Positions 53,503 through 63,902 are shown, counted from the first letter of the stretch. The stretch: DNA of 64,000 nt from an uncultured Alistipes sp. (GCA_910583985.1 CAJTYA010000008.1:1-64000), one strand, 5' to 3'. The notes: generated from the letters alone by a model not told the origin. A program made the numbers and translations.

Positions 53503-55722
53503 CTATTCGTCCGGCATAAGCGGCATGCCGGGACGGGCGGAGACGGCGTCCGGCGTCGCGGCGGCCGTTTCGGCTATCGCCGCTGCCGTCGAGTCGGCCG
53601 GCGCTTCGATAAGGCCCCGTGCGATCATCAACGCCGTGGGGTCGGGTTCCTTGCCTCTGAAACGACGGAACAGCGTCATGCCGTCCTGCGAACTGCCGCT
53701 TTCGAGAATGTGCTTGCGGAAGGACCGGGAGAGTTCCGGATCGAATATGTCGCCGCTCTCGACGAAAGCCTCGAAGGCGTCCTTGTCGAGCACTTCGGCC
53801 CAGATGTAGCTGTAATAGCCGGCCGAATAGCCGTCTCCGTTGAAGATATGGCCGAAGTAGGGATAGCGGTAGCGGGGCGCGATCTGCGGAATCATGCCCC
53901 GGCGGGTGTACAGCGCTTCGCGTTCGAAGGCCGAGAGGTCGACGGGGGCGTATTCTTCCGCCGAGTGGATGTCCATGTCGATCAACGCGGCGGCCAGCAG
54001 TTCGGTCGTGGCGAATCCCTGATTGAAATAACGGCTGTCGCGTATTTTACGGATCAGGCGGTCGGGGATGATTTCGCCCGTCTGGTAGTGCTTGGCGTAG
54101 CTTTTCAGCATCGGGGGTTCCATCGCCCAGTTTTCCATGATCTGCGAGGGCAATTCCACGAAGTCGCGTTCCACCCGGTCCATGCCCGTTCCGACATAGC
54201 GGTTACGGGCCAGCAGGTTGTGGAGCGCATGCCCGAATTCATGGAACAACGTCTGCGTTTCGTCCAGATTGAGCAACGCGGGCGTGCTTCCGTTGGGACG
54301 GGTGAAGTTGCACACGATCGTGACGATCGGGGCGACGCGCTCTCCGTCCGCCCCGTAATGTTCTTCGCGGTAGGCTCCGCACCATGCGCCGGCCTGTTTG
54401 CCGGGCCGGGGGAAAAAGTCGAAAATCAGGATGCCCAGATGCGAATCGTCCTTGTCGAGTACTTCGTAGGCCAGACACTCTTCGTGGTAGAGCGGTACGG
54501 ACACGGGGCGGAACGTGAGGCCCCAGAGCCGGTTGGCGAGTCGGAATGCGCCCGTCCGGACGTTTTCGAGCGAGAAATAGGGCTTGAGCGTCTCTTCGTC
54601 GAGGGCGTACTTGTCCTTGCGGACCTTCTCGGCGTAATACCACCAGTCCCATGCCGCGAAGGTGCTGTCGCCCGTATCTTTCGCCTTGATGGCCCGCATC
54701 TCCTCCAGCTCGCGTCCCGCCAGTTCGAGCGAGGGACCCCAGAGCTTGTCGAGCAGTGCGTAGACGTTTTCGGGCGTCCGGGCGATCTTGTCGTCCAGTA
54801 CGAAGGCCGCATAGGAGGGATAGTCCAGCAGGTGGGCCTTTTCGGTGCGCAGGCGGACGATGTCGGCGACGATCTGATTGTTGTCGTGCTCGTTGCCGTT
54901 GTCGCCGCGGGAGAGGTAGCCGTTGTAGAGTTTTTCGCGCAGATCGCGCCGCTCGGCGTAGGTCATGAACGGAATGAAGCTCGGCTTGCTGAGCGTGAAC
55001 GTCCATTTGCCTTTGAGTCCCCGCGCCTTGGCTTCGGCCGCCGCGGCATCGACGACGCTTTCGGGCAGTCCATTCAGGTCGGGCAGCGTGTCGAGCACGA
55101 GCGCGAAGTCGCGGTTTTCGGCCAGCATGTTGTTGGCGAAGCGGATGCCCAGCGTCGTCAGCTCTTCGTTGATGCGCCGCAGCTCCTCTTTCTTGCGGGG
55201 CGTGAGCCGTGCGCCCGCCCGGACGAAACGGTCGTAGGTCTTTTCGGTCAGCCGGATCTGTTCGGGCGTCAGCGACGAGGCGTTCCGGGCCTCGTAGACA
55301 GCTTCCACCTTGTCGAAGAGCTTTTCGTTCATGCGGACGTCGTCGTCATGCGCGGCGACGAGGGGCGAAATCTCCATGTCGATGCGTTGCAGCGTGTCGT
55401 TGTTGTCGGCCGCCGCGACGAGCGTGAAGGTCAGGTACGTGTCGGCGAGCAGTCGTCCGCTGCGGTCCAGTGCGGCGATGACGTTCTCGAACGAGGGCGC
55501 GGCCGGGTCGCCGACGATCGAGTCGATTTCGGCCTTGTGGCGGGCGATGCCCTCTTCCACGGCGGGCCGGTAGTGTTCCGGCCGGATCTTGTCGAACGGC
55601 GGAATGCCGTAGGGGGTGTCCCATCGGACGAGCAGCGGATTGATCTCCGCCGGCTTTTTCTCGCAGCAGGTCAGGGTCGTCATAAGCGTCAGCGTCAGGG
55701 CCGGTATCAGGTGTTTTCTCAT
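53503..55722 (-). CDS. dcp: M3 family peptidase (dipeptidyl carboxypeptidase Dcp-like)
   Basis: A 739-residue thermolysin-like zinc peptidase of family M3 with motif 'LFHEFGHALH' (H494, E495, H498) and a downstream Glu. It carries a lipoprotein-type signal (MRKHLIPALTLTLMTTLTCC, lipidation at C19 or C20), so it acts in the periplasm or at the membrane and not in the cytosol as E. coli Dcp can. Dcp removes C-terminal dipeptides. The last 45 residues or so are an Ala/Pro-rich extension beyond the conserved domain. It faces the M16 peptidase gene tail to tail; both probably clear periplasmic peptides. Confidence 0.93.
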   Translation of the reverse strand: MRKHLIPALTLTLMTTLTCCEKKPAEINPLLVRWDTPYGIPPFDKIRPEHYRPAVEEGIARHKAEIDSIVGDPAAPSFENVIAALDRSGRLLADTYLTFTLVAAADNNDTLQRIDMEISPLVAAHDDDVRMNEKLFDKVEAVYEARNASSLTPEQIRLTEKTYDRFVRAGARLTPRKKEELRRINEELTTLGIRFANNMLAENRDFALVLDTLPDLNGLPESVVDAAAAEAKARGLKGKWTFTLSKPSFIPFMTYAERRDLREKLYNGYLSRGDNGNEHDNNQIVADIVRLRTEKAHLLDYPSYAAFVLDDKIARTPENVYALLDKLWGPSLELAGRELEEMRAIKAKDTGDSTFAAWDWWYYAEKVRKDKYALDEETLKPYFSLENVRTGAFRLANRLWGLTFRPVSVPLYHEECLAYEVLDKDDSHLGILIFDFFPRPGKQAGAWCGAYREEHYGADGERVAPIVTIVCNFTRPNGSTPALLNLDETQTLFHEFGHALHNLLARNRYVGTGMDRVERDFVELPSQIMENWAMEPPMLKSYAKHYQTGEIIPDRLIRKIRDSRYFNQGFATTELLAAALIDMDIHSAEEYAPVDLSAFEREALYTRRGMIPQIAPRYRYPYFGHIFNGDGYSAGYYSYIWAEVLDKDAFEAFVESGDIFDPELSRSFRKHILESGSSQDGMTLFRRFRGKEPDPTALMIARGLIEAPADSTAAAIAETAAATPDAVSARPGMPLMPDE

Positions 55723-55751
55723 GGCGGATGAAGATAATATTGCCGTTTAAC

Positions 55752-55782
55752 GTTGGTTTTCGTCGGTTGTTTTGTACTTTTG
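55752..55782 (+). promoter_or_regulatory. Promoter for rsmE and probably the ehr genes
   Basis: GTTG (55752-55755), 19 bp, then TACTTTTG (55775-55782), a perfect -7 box, about 64 bp before the rsmE ATG. The close spacing downstream suggests it may drive the whole run to the window end. Confidence 0.6.
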
Positions 55783-55845
55783 TGCCCGATTCCCGGACGA
55801 AGGAATGCAAAAATAACGATATTACCGTTTACAATCCGCATTCTT

Positions 55846-56559
55846 ATGCAATTATTTTACGCTCCCGACATGGACCCCGCTTCGGGCCGCTATGCGCTTT
55901 CCGAGGAGGAGTCGCGCCATTGCGTCCGGGTGCTGCGGCTCGCCCCCGGCGACAGCCTCTATCTGACCGACGGCCGGGGCACGCTGTGCCGGGCCGAGGT
56001 GACGGACGTCGCTTCACGCCGCTGCATCGTCGAGTTCCGGGAGTGCACCGAGGGTTTCGGCCGGCGCGACTGGTATCTGCACGTGGCCGTGGCGCCGACC
56101 AAGAACATGGACCGTCTGGAGTGGTTCGTCGAGAAGGCGACCGAGATCGGTATCGACCGCATTACGCCTGTCGTGTGCGACCGCAGCGAACGCCGCACGG
56201 TCAAGACCGACCGCCTGTGGAGGGTGGCCACCGGAGCGGTCAAGCAGTCGCTCAAGGCCTATCATCCGACCGTCGACGAGGCCGTGCCGCTGCGGGAACT
56301 GGTCGCCGTCCCGTTCGACGGGGATCGCTTCGTCGCCCATTGCGAGGAGGGGCTGCCGCGCCGGTCGCTCAAAAGCTGCCTGCTCCCGGGGCGTCGCATC
56401 CAGATCCTCATCGGGCCCGAAGGCGATTTCTCGCCCGAAGAGATCGCTTTGGCCTCCCGGTCCGGCTTCGTGCCCGTTTCGTTAGGGGAGAGCCGACTCC
56501 GTACCGAGACGGCGGCTTTGGCCGCCGTGCATTCCGTAGCGTTTGTCAATGAAAAATAA
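55846..56559 (+). CDS. rsmE: 16S rRNA (uracil1498-N3)-methyltransferase
   Basis: A 237-residue SPOUT methyltransferase that methylates N3 of U1498 in 16S rRNA. It has the N-terminal PUA-like domain ('EEESRHCVRVLRLAPGD'), 'APTKNMDRLEWFVEKATEIG', the SAM-site 'LIGPEGDFSPEE' and the knot helix 'LGESRLRTETAALAA'. The ATG at 55846 follows a promoter at 55775; the longer frame overlaps it. It is 15 bp before the first ehr-like gene and likely on the same transcript. Confidence 0.96.
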   Translation: MQLFYAPDMDPASGRYALSEEESRHCVRVLRLAPGDSLYLTDGRGTLCRAEVTDVASRRCIVEFRECTEGFGRRDWYLHVAVAPTKNMDRLEWFVEKATEIGIDRITPVVCDRSERRTVKTDRLWRVATGAVKQSLKAYHPTVDEAVPLRELVAVPFDGDRFVAHCEEGLPRRSLKSCLLPGRRIQILIGPEGDFSPEEIALASRSGFVPVSLGESRLRTETAALAAVHSVAFVNEK

Positions 56560-56574
56560 TCGTACTCTACCGAT

Positions 56575-58557
56575 ATGATGGAATGGATCATCGCCCTCGC
56601 GGTACTTTCGGCGGCGGTTTTCGCCGTGCCGCTGCGGGCCAAATGGTGGACGGCCCTCGCGGTCGTTGGCGCCGGTGCGGCGATTGCCTCCGCCGAAGCG
56701 CTTTCCGTGCTTGCGAGCGGTGCCTGCGTGCAGTATCCCGCCGCGTCGAACGTCGTCTTCGGCAGCGGGTTCGGGACGGCCGACCCGCTTTCGGCCGTTT
56801 TCCTGTTGATCGTCTCTTGGGCGGGCGTGGCCGTTACGGTCTACGCCAGAGGCTACCTCGCGGGCTACCTCGATCGTAAGCAGCCCGTCCAGATTTCGCT
56901 GCACTATTTCGCGCTGGCGATCATGTTTTTCTCGATGCTGCTCGTGGTGTTGTTCCGCGACGGATTCGGGTTCTTGTTCTCGTGGGAGTCGATGACGATC
57001 GCCTCGTTCGTGCTCATCCTCTTCGACGCCGAACGCAAGGAGGTCCGCCGTGCCGCACTGAACTATCTGGTCCTTATGCACGTGGGCTTCGTCTTCCTGC
57101 TCGTCGGCTTCGTGAAGCTCGCCTCCGAGGGGCTGCCCGTGTCGTTCGATTCGCTGGGCGTTTACTTCTCCCGGCAGAGCGCACTGCCGCTCTTCGCGGT
57201 CTTTTTAGTGGGCTTCGGCATGAAGGCCGGGATGTTCCCGTTGCACGTTTGGCTGCCGGAGGCCCATCCCGCCGCTCCGTCGCACGTTTCGGCCTTCATG
57301 TCGGGCGTGATGATCAAGATGGGGGTCTACGGCATCCTGCGCGTGTGCTCGTACCTTTCCGGCGATTTCTATGCCGTGGGCGCGATCCTGTTCGCCGCCG
57401 GTATCGCCACCGGCCTGTGGGGCGTCATTCTGGCCGCCCTGCAAAACGACATGAAGAAAATACTGGCCTATTCCAGCATCGAGAACGTGGGCATCGTTTT
57501 CATCGGACTGGGTTTCGGTCTGATCGGCCGTTCGGGATACGATTCGCTGCTGGCCCTCTGCGGAATCGGCGGAGCGCTGCTGCATACGGTCAACCATTCG
57601 TTTTTCAAGACGCTGCTTTTCTTGGGAGCCGGCAATGTCTACGCTTCGCTCCACACCGTGTCGTTAGACAAGCTGGGCGGGCTCGGCAAGCGCATGCCGG
57701 TCACCTCCGCGCTGTTTCTCGTGGGGTCGCTGGCCATCTGCGCGCTGCCTCCTTTCAACGGATTCGTCTCCGAGTTCATGATCTATTTGGGCCTGTTCGA
57801 CGGCGTGGCCGGCAACGATGCCTTTACGCTGCTGTCGTTGGGCGGCGTGATCGCGTTGGCTCTCATCGGCGGACTGGCCGTGCTGGTGTTCTCCAAACTC
57901 TACGGCATGGCCTTTTTAGGCGTTCCGCGCAGCGAGGCGGCTGCGGGCGTGCGCGAAGCGGGACGTTCGATGTTCGCGGGTATGGCCTTCCCGCTCGCCG
58001 GCATCCTGCTCGTGGGATTGGGCTCCTGCGGCGCGGTGCCTCTCGTCGCGGACGTGGCCGCCGAGACCTTCGGTCTCGACGCCGACGTGCTTTCGGCCAC
58101 GGTTTCCGACAGCTTCGTGGGGCTGACCCTCGCGCTGGGCGTGCTCGTCGTCTCGGTCGTGCTCGTCGGCGGATGGCGCCGCTGGGCCCTGCGCAGGCGG
58201 ACCGTCGAGGAGGGGCCCGTCTGGGGATGCGGTTTCCCGGCCCAGAGCGCCCGCATGCAGTATACGGGCGAATCGTTCAGCGAAGGCTGGCAGCGGCTGA
58301 CGCGGAAAATGACCCACAACGTGGGCGACGACGACAAGATCGGTTCGGACGAGATTTTCCCCGTGTCACACAATTTCGAAGTCAAACACCGCGACAAGCT
58401 CGATTCGCTTTTTTCCGTGTGGTGGGTCGCGTTGATCCGCCGGGTCAACGAGCGTTTTTCGGCGCTGCGCACCGGCAAGGTGAATCATTATATCCTTTAC
58501 GCGCTGTTGTTTTTCGCGCTGGTTTTCCTGTTGTCCGTTCTTAAAATAATCCGATAG
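56575..58557 (+). CDS. ehrA: Ehr/Hyf-type antiporter-like membrane subunit (HyfB/NuoL-like)
   Basis: A 660-residue polytopic protein of the Mrp-antiporter/complex I family, closest in layout to HyfB/HycC. The ion-pump residues are kept: E138 in 'FSWESMTIASF' (helix 5 Glu) and K217 in 'GFGMKAGMFPLHVWLPEAHP' (helix 7 Lys with the HxWLPxAH loop). The C-terminus has 'GCGFPAQSARMQYTGESFSEG', typical of this branch. As part of a group 4 hydrogenase-like complex it would translocate protons or sodium. It starts 15 bp after rsmE and ends next to the NuoH-like gene. The gene name follows the Ehr (energy-converting hydrogenase-related) scheme. Confidence 0.9.
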   Translation: MMEWIIALAVLSAAVFAVPLRAKWWTALAVVGAGAAIASAEALSVLASGACVQYPAASNVVFGSGFGTADPLSAVFLLIVSWAGVAVTVYARGYLAGYLDRKQPVQISLHYFALAIMFFSMLLVVLFRDGFGFLFSWESMTIASFVLILFDAERKEVRRAALNYLVLMHVGFVFLLVGFVKLASEGLPVSFDSLGVYFSRQSALPLFAVFLVGFGMKAGMFPLHVWLPEAHPAAPSHVSAFMSGVMIKMGVYGILRVCSYLSGDFYAVGAILFAAGIATGLWGVILAALQNDMKKILAYSSIENVGIVFIGLGFGLIGRSGYDSLLALCGIGGALLHTVNHSFFKTLLFLGAGNVYASLHTVSLDKLGGLGKRMPVTSALFLVGSLAICALPPFNGFVSEFMIYLGLFDGVAGNDAFTLLSLGGVIALALIGGLAVLVFSKLYGMAFLGVPRSEAAAGVREAGRSMFAGMAFPLAGILLVGLGSCGAVPLVADVAAETFGLDADVLSATVSDSFVGLTLALGVLVVSVVLVGGWRRWALRRRTVEEGPVWGCGFPAQSARMQYTGESFSEGWQRLTRKMTHNVGDDDKIGSDEIFPVSHNFEVKHRDKLDSLFSVWWVALIRRVNERFSALRTGKVNHYILYALLFFALVFLLSVLKIIR

Positions 58558-58559
58558 CC

Positions 58560-59465
<906 letters not shown>

Positions 59466-59469
59466 CCTT

Positions 59470-60099
59470 ATGTTACTGGCTCTGATTATCTTCTATGTGG
59501 TGACGCTGGTCTATTCGGCCATTACCGAGCGTTTCCGCCATTACGCGATGCTCATCGGCCTGCAAGGCTGGCTGCTGCTGGGCGTGGCGCTTCTGAGGCT
59601 GCACGGCATCGACTGGCTCGAACTGTCGTTCGTGCTGGTCGAAACGCTGGTCTTCAAGGCCGTCGTCATGCCCGCCATGCTGTTCGCCATCATCCGCCGC
59701 ACGGGCATCAACCGGGTGCACGCCCGCTCGGTGGCCGTCTTCAACCAGTTGATCCTGTCCTTCGCGGCGCTGCTGTGCAGCGTGATCGTCACCTACTACA
59801 TGGCCGATTCGCGCATCGACATGGTCTTTTTCGGCGTGGCGCTCTACGCGCTGCTCAGCGGCATGCTGCTGATCGTTTCGCATAAGCGGATATTTTCCCA
59901 TCTGGTGGGCTTTCTGGTCATCGAGAACGGCGTGTTCCTCTTTTCGATGGCCATCGGGGTCGAGATGCCGTTTTTGATCAATATCGCCATTTTGCTCGAC
60001 ATCCTGATGAGCGTGCTCATGCTGGGCCTGTTCGTCGGCAAGATCGGCAGCCGCCTGCACGACCTGAATGCCGACACGCTAACCACGATAAAGGATTGA
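59470..60099 (+). CDS. ehrC: Ehr/Hyf-type HyfE-like membrane subunit
   Basis: A 209-residue hydrophobic protein with about six helices, of the HyfE type (partly NuoK-like). Buried acidic residues lie in 'LSFVLVETLVFKAVVMP' and 'LVGFLVIENGVFLFS'; the second matches the NuoK Glu needed for ion movement. The C-terminal 'LNADTLTTIKD' is cytoplasmic. Tight spacing on both sides (4 bp each). Confidence 0.88.
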   Translation: MLLALIIFYVVTLVYSAITERFRHYAMLIGLQGWLLLGVALLRLHGIDWLELSFVLVETLVFKAVVMPAMLFAIIRRTGINRVHARSVAVFNQLILSFAALLCSVIVTYYMADSRIDMVFFGVALYALLSGMLLIVSHKRIFSHLVGFLVIENGVFLFSMAIGVEMPFLINIAILLDILMSVLMLGLFVGKIGSRLHDLNADTLTTIKD

Positions 60100-60103
60100 T
60101 GCG

Positions 60104-61510
60104 ATGATGTTACTCTATTTGCTCACGGCGCTTTTTCTGGCCGCCTGCGCGGGTTTCGCCCGCAGTTGCCGGGCCGTCCGGTCGGTCGTTTCGGTGTTTT
60201 TCGGTGTGCAGCTTCTTTTCGCCCTGTGGCTCGTGGCGGGAGGCCGCACGGACGCCACCTCCTCGGTGTTCTTCACGTTCGATAGGCTGGGCATGCTGTT
60301 TTTCGTGTTGATGACCGTCGTCTCCTCGACGGCCTTTTTCCAGAGCTCCCGCTATCTGGATGCCGAAAACCTGCACGAGCACAAGGTCTATAAGATTTCG
60401 TTGATGCTGCTCTGCGCGTCGGCCTCGGCGGTCTATTTCGCCAACAACGTGGCCGTGACGTGGATCTTTCTCGAAGCCACGACGCTCTGCACGGCCGGGC
60501 TGGTCTACCACCGGCGCGACGAGCGGAGTCTCGAAGCCACGTGGAAATACATTTTCGTCTGTTCGACGGGCATCGCCGTGGCCTATCTGGGCATCCTGCT
60601 GCTCGGTACCGTGGCCGTCGGGGGCGATATGTCGTACCGCAGCCTCTCCGAGGGCGTGCTTACCGGCAATCCGCTCTACCTGAAGATCGCCTTTTTGTTC
60701 ATTCTGGTCGGATACAGTTGCAAGATGGAGCTTTTCCCGCTCTATACGATCGGCGTGGACGCCAATTTCGCCGCCCCGACACCCGCTTCGGCCGTCATTT
60801 CGACCGTGCTGGTCAATGCCGGCTTCGTTTCCGTATTCCGCGTCTACCGGCTCGTCGCGCCCTCGCCCGTGGGAGAGTGGGCCTCGCAGGTGCTCGTGAT
60901 CGCCGGTGTGCTTTCGGTGCTCGTCGGCGCGGTGTTCTTGCGCCGGACCAACAACTACAAGCGGCTGTTGTCCTACTCGACGGTCGAAAACATGGGCATC
61001 GTCGCCATCGGACTCGGCATCGGCGGGGCGGGGGTGTTCGCGGCGCTGTTCCATGCCACGGCGCATACGTTCATCAAGTCGGGCCTGTTTTTCTGCATGG
61101 CCCAGGTGGGCAAGACCTACGGCAATTACCGCATCAACCGCATCGGCGACTATATCCGCATCAACCGCGTCGGTGCGGCGACCATCCTGCTGGGCTCCGT
61201 TTCGCTGCTGGCCTTTCCGCCTTCGGCCCTGTTCATCTCGGAGGTGATGATCTTCAAACAGATCGTCCTCGACGGGAAGTGGTGGCTGCTGGCCGTGACG
61301 GTTCTTTCGCTCTGTTTCGTGATGTACAGCCTGTTCTCCAGAGTACTGCAACTCTGTTTCCGTCCGAGCGGAAAATCCTGCGAATCCGCTTTCAAGGCGA
61401 GTCCGGTTTTCGCATGGACGGGGTTCGCGCTCATCGCCGTTTCGTCCCTCATCGGGGTGTTGCAGCCCGAAGCGCTGGTGAGCTTCATCCGGGAGATCGT
61501 AACTTTTTAA
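60104..61510 (+). CDS. ehrD: Ehr/Hyf-type second antiporter-like subunit (HyfF-like)
   Basis: A 468-residue antiporter-like protein of the HyfF/NuoN type. It keeps the helix 5 Glu ('VTWIFLEATTLCTAG') and the helix 7 Lys (K207 in 'GYSCKMELFPLY'). The loop that reads HxWLPDAH in pumping subunits is 'YTIGVDANFAAP', so the His, Trp and Pro positions are lost. This shortened loop is also seen in HyfF-type subunits. It follows ehrC by 4 bp, with ATG ATG as tandem starts. Confidence 0.9.
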   Translation: MMLLYLLTALFLAACAGFARSCRAVRSVVSVFFGVQLLFALWLVAGGRTDATSSVFFTFDRLGMLFFVLMTVVSSTAFFQSSRYLDAENLHEHKVYKISLMLLCASASAVYFANNVAVTWIFLEATTLCTAGLVYHRRDERSLEATWKYIFVCSTGIAVAYLGILLLGTVAVGGDMSYRSLSEGVLTGNPLYLKIAFLFILVGYSCKMELFPLYTIGVDANFAAPTPASAVISTVLVNAGFVSVFRVYRLVAPSPVGEWASQVLVIAGVLSVLVGAVFLRRTNNYKRLLSYSTVENMGIVAIGLGIGGAGVFAALFHATAHTFIKSGLFFCMAQVGKTYGNYRINRIGDYIRINRVGAATILLGSVSLLAFPPSALFISEVMIFKQIVLDGKWWLLAVTVLSLCFVMYSLFSRVLQLCFRPSGKSCESAFKASPVFAWTGFALIAVSSLIGVLQPEALVSFIREIVTF

Positions 61511-61541
61511 CCGATTTATCGTCCCGCAGGGGATATGTGCT

Positions 61542-63104
61542 ATGAATGATGTGACAACGACGAAATCCGTAAGCGGATGGCTTTCCTCCGATAACCGGGA
61601 AGGGTCGGTTCCTTGTTCCGACATACCGCTTCTCTCTTACGCCGAATGGTTCGCCGACATGCGCGACTGGTTGCGAAACGAGTCGTGCCGCTGTGCGAGC
61701 TGTTTCGGTGTGCCGCAGGGCGACGGATTGCGAATCTATTCGTTGATGGCGGACGACGCTGCCGGCCGGGTTTTTATCGCCTCGTGCCGGATCGCTTCGC
61801 TGCCGGACACCGTCCTGCCGTCGCTTACGGCGCTTTATCCGGCCATGCACGCCTTCGAGCGCGATCTGGCCGAACGCTTCGGCGTCCGCTACGGCGATCA
61901 CCCGTGGCTCAAGCCGCTGCGTTTTCCCGCCGACCGGCTCGACGGGCGCAGCACGGCGTCGAACTATCCTTTCTACGAGGTCCGGGGCGAGTCGCTGCAC
62001 GAGGTCAATGTGGGACCCATCCATGCCGGAATCATCGAGCCGGGCGTGTTCCGCTTCATCTGCAACGGCGAGGAGATCCGCCACCTCGAAATCGTACTCG
62101 GCTTCCAGCACCGGGATGTCGAACGGCTCGTCTGCTCGACGTCGAACGTGCTGCGGCAGACCGTACTGGCCGAGTCGATGGCCGGCGACAGCACGGTGGC
62201 CCATGCGACGGCCTATGCCCGTTTGGTCGAGAAGTTCGCTTCGGACGCATCGCGCGAAGAGCTCGCTTCGACGTCCCTGCCCGTCGAGCGGGCCGTGGCG
62301 CTGGAAATGGAGCGCATAGCGGTGCATCTGGCCGATACCGGGGCCATTTGCACGGACATCGGCTACCAGTTGGGACAGGTGGCCTGCGAGGCCCTGCGTA
62401 CCGTCGTCATCAACTCGATGCAGCTTTGGTGCGGCAACCGTTTCTCCAAGGGCCTCATCCGTCCTTTCGGAAGCCACTATCCGCTCAGCGGCGCGCTCCG
62501 GGAGATGATTCTGAAAAATCTGTCGGATGTGGAGCGCCGCTACGGAGAGGTGGCCCGCTGCCTGTCGAACGAGCCGTCCGTGCTGGGACGCTTGGAGGAT
62601 TGCGGCGTCGTGCCTGCGGCGCGGGCTTCGCGCATCGGCGCGGTCGGTCTGGCGGCCCGTGCGTCGGGGCTCGTCCGCGATGTGCGGAGCAGCCACGGAT
62701 GGGACCTCTACGGCCGGAGCGTCGTGCACGAACCGGTCGTGGAACAGACCGGCGACGTGATGGCCCGGCTGAAGGTCCGTATCGGCGAGGTCTTTCAGTC
62801 CATCGGCTACGTCCGGACGTGGCTCGAAGCCTCCGTGCCGGAGGCTCCGCAAAAGCGCCCGCCCCGCTACGACGTGCCGCTGTCGCCCGACCGTTTTGCC
62901 TTCTCGCTCGTCGAAGGGTGGCGGGGCGAGGTGTGCCATGCGGCGCTGACCGATGCCGAGGGGCGTCTGGCCGTCTACCGGGCCGTTGATCCGTCGCTGC
63001 ACAACTGGCTGGCGCTGGCGCTGGCCGTGCGCCGCATCGGCATTTCCGATTTTCCGATCAACAACAAAAGTTTCAGCCTCTCGTATTGCGGACACGATAT
63101 GTAG
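61542..63104 (+). CDS. ehrL: Hydrogenase-like large subunit without NiFe cysteines (NuoCD/HyfG-like)
   Basis: A 520-residue fusion of a NuoC-like domain (about 35-145; 'FERDLAERFGVRYGDHPWLK') and a NuoD/hydrogenase large-subunit domain ('VGPIHAGIIEPGVF' from V157; 'GFQHRDVERL'). In [NiFe] enzymes the N-terminal site reads ExxCGxCxxAH; here it is 'ESMAGDSTVAH', with A214 and S217 in place of the cysteines. The C-terminal DPCxxC is 'KSFSLSYCGHDM', with only C516. The protein therefore cannot hold a normal NiFe centre. This is the defining trait of Ehr complexes (known family). The frame is full length and conserved elsewhere, so it is not decaying. Confidence 0.9.
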   Translation: MNDVTTTKSVSGWLSSDNREGSVPCSDIPLLSYAEWFADMRDWLRNESCRCASCFGVPQGDGLRIYSLMADDAAGRVFIASCRIASLPDTVLPSLTALYPAMHAFERDLAERFGVRYGDHPWLKPLRFPADRLDGRSTASNYPFYEVRGESLHEVNVGPIHAGIIEPGVFRFICNGEEIRHLEIVLGFQHRDVERLVCSTSNVLRQTVLAESMAGDSTVAHATAYARLVEKFASDASREELASTSLPVERAVALEMERIAVHLADTGAICTDIGYQLGQVACEALRTVVINSMQLWCGNRFSKGLIRPFGSHYPLSGALREMILKNLSDVERRYGEVARCLSNEPSVLGRLEDCGVVPAARASRIGAVGLAARASGLVRDVRSSHGWDLYGRSVVHEPVVEQTGDVMARLKVRIGEVFQSIGYVRTWLEASVPEAPQKRPPRYDVPLSPDRFAFSLVEGWRGEVCHAALTDAEGRLAVYRAVDPSLHNWLALALAVRRIGISDFPINNKSFSLSYCGHDM

Positions 63105-63131
63105 CCGCGGGAGTCTATAAAGGATTGAGAT

Positions 63132-63896
63132 ATGCTTTTTTCCAGTTTGAAGGTATTGCGCAGCCACGGCAGGCAGTTCATTCCCCGGCTCGACGAGGCC
63201 CGGCTGCCCGATACGTTCCGCGGCCGTCCGACCGTCGCGGCAGAACCGTCCGACGACGTGGCCGAGGAGCTTTGCCGGATATGCCCTTCGGGAGCCGTGT
63301 CGAAGGCCCCCTTTACGATCGATCTGGGGCGTTGCGTATTCTGTAACGAATGCGCCATGCGCTATCCCGACCTCGTTCGCTTTACGTCCGATTTCCGCCT
63401 CGCCACCAACGACCTCTCCCGGTTGCGCGTCACGGCGCAGTCCGGCGACCGCATCGCGCTCGACGAGGACCGCGTCCGCAGCGAAATTCGCCGCACGTTC
63501 GGCCATGCGCTGCGCCTGCGGCAGGTGTGCGCCGGCGGCGACGGTTCGACCGAAATGGAACTCAATGCCACGATGAACGTCAATTTCGATTTCGGGCGGT
63601 ACGGCATCGAATTTGTCGCTTCGCCCCGTCATGCCGACGGCATCGTCGTTTCGGGTCCGATCACCGCGAACATGGCCGTAGCGCTCGAACTGTGCTACCG
63701 TGCCGTCGCTACGCCCCGCATCGTCATACTGGCCGGGACCGACGCCGTGTCGGGCGGGCTTTTCGCCGGGAGCGAAGCGCTGGACCGCGGTTTTCTGGAC
63801 CGCGTCGGCGTCGATTTGTACATACCGGGCAACCCCGTCCATCCGCTGACGTTCATCGACGGCGTGCTTTCGCTGACGGGCCGCCTGAAAAAATAG
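63132..63896 (+). CDS. ehrS: Hydrogenase-like small subunit fused to a one-cluster ferredoxin domain
   Basis: A 254-residue protein. The N-terminal half is a degenerate ferredoxin domain: 'LCRICPSGAV' (C48, C51) and 'GRCVFCNECAMRYP' (C68, C71, C74), enough for one [4Fe-4S] cluster (C68, C71, C74 with C51) but not two. The C-terminal half is NuoB/HyfI-like ('RYGIEFVASPRHADGIVVSG', 'SGGLF', 'HPLTFIDG'). All four ligands of the proximal (N2-type) cluster are replaced: CNGC is 'DGST' (D137, T140), GAC is 'GTD' (D204) and GCPP is 'GNPV' (N234). So no electron relay reaches the large subunit in the usual way. It is followed by a chromate transporter gene 6 bp on. Confidence 0.9.
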   Translation: MLFSSLKVLRSHGRQFIPRLDEARLPDTFRGRPTVAAEPSDDVAEELCRICPSGAVSKAPFTIDLGRCVFCNECAMRYPDLVRFTSDFRLATNDLSRLRVTAQSGDRIALDEDRVRSEIRRTFGHALRLRQVCAGGDGSTEMELNATMNVNFDFGRYGIEFVASPRHADGIVVSGPITANMAVALELCYRAVATPRIVILAGTDAVSGGLFAGSEALDRGFLDRVGVDLYIPGNPVHPLTFIDGVLSLTGRLKK

Positions 63897-63902
63897 GGAA
63901 CG

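Noticed and set aside
61485..63842. A 785-codon minus-strand frame opposite ehrL and ehrS
   Set aside because: Antisense to two clear complex subunits; no recognisable fold and no promoter.
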